Assembly (NCBI GenBank): GCA_022843805.1
Contig: JALHMY010000018.1
Location: 1 to 64,000 of the forward strand
DNA length: 64,000 bases
Direction: 5' to 3'
Origin: Fuerstiella sp.
GTDB taxonomy: Bacteria; Planctomycetota; Planctomycetia; Planctomycetales; Planctomycetaceae
Both the position numbers and the translations under genes were made by a program. Positions within the stretch are counted from its first letter, which is position 1. Each line of letters starts with the position of its first letter. A model generated the notes under the pieces. The model was not told the origin of the DNA. It was given only the letters and a program-made list of their open reading frames with translations, and did not search any database. Shown one piece after another: positions 63,606 through 64,000 of the stretch.

Positions 63606-64000
63606 GTGACGGGACAGATTTATCTCCTTGGAGATGATGCAAAACTCCTTGAAATGCATGAGACTCCGTACGACTCGGAATCACTGCTTCAGGAACTGCT
63701 GGCAAAATATCCTAACCTGCTGGCAGGTGAGCAGATGGATCTGGCAACGCCGCGCCGATGGGTGCTGGTGTCTCGCGAGTTCGGTGTTCCTGGTGAAGAA
63801 GATGGCGCGAATCGCTGGTCTCTGGATCATCTGTTTATCGATCAGGATGGAGTGCCGACTCTGGTCGAAGTGAAACGCAGCACGGATACGCGAATTCGAC
63901 GCGAGGTTGTGGGACAGCTGCTGGACTACGCTGCCAATGCCGTCAGCTACTGGTCAGTGGAGGAAATCCGCAGTCGTTTTCAATCGCAGTGTGAGGATGA
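63606..64000 (+). CDS. Partial PD-(D/E)XK nuclease-like protein, truncated by window end
   Basis: GTG start; VTGQIYLLGDDAKLLEMHETPYDSESLLQELLAKYPNLLAGEQM...HLFIDQDGVPTLVEVKRSTDTRIRREVVGQLLDYAANAVSYWSVEEIRSRF; not in the ORF track. Confidence 0.7.
   Translation, partial: MTGQIYLLGDDAKLLEMHETPYDSESLLQELLAKYPNLLAGEQMDLATPRRWVLVSREFGVPGEEDGANRWSLDHLFIDQDGVPTLVEVKRSTDTRIRREVVGQLLDYAANAVSYWSVEEIRSRFQSQCED

Noticed and set aside
1-64000. tRNA, rRNA, prophage or toxin-antitoxin/defence islands
   Set aside because: No cloverleaf, rRNA core, integrase or phage structural genes were recognised by eye; tRNAscan/Infernal would be decisive.

Overview
The window looks like a planctomycete chromosome segment, judging by the LEPR-XLL-type signal, ECF sigma factor/Ser-Thr kinase/WD40 pairing, PEP-CTERM, and giant secreted proteins. 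A single uninterrupted ORF of 10,224 aa (2505-33179 +) fills about 48% of it. It has an N-terminal LEPR-XLL-like motif (LEQRVMLSADP), several repeat families, long Ala/Gly/Val-rich beta-solenoid-like arrays, Calx-beta-like domains, RTX-like GGxGxD repeats, four FnIII-like repeats and an acidic tail. A short module (GDxVxV...GxVYxYxG...DYxDTxxWxxV) is interspersed through it. A SapC-family gene and an uncharacterised 270-aa gene follow directly. The rest contains: (i) a minus-strand operon of ECF sigma factor, anti-sigma-like/vWA protein and 2408-aa membrane protein; (ii) a divergent ECF sigma factor and Ser/Thr kinase-WD40 pair; (iii) a bacterial protein whose C-terminal half resembles plant IQM proteins; (iv) a YidH/DUF202 protein, a PH-domain protein, and an SPFH / short Arc-like / DUF1648 cluster; (v) an OFA-type MFS transporter with a 50-aa 'MFS small subunit' ORF absent from the supplied track; (vi) a VOC protein and a truncated nuclease-like ORF. 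Decayed genes (ferritin, PAS/histidine kinase, PEP-CTERM remnants) and several palindromic or tandem intergenic repeat families are also present. Family names come from motif recognition only; no database search was run.
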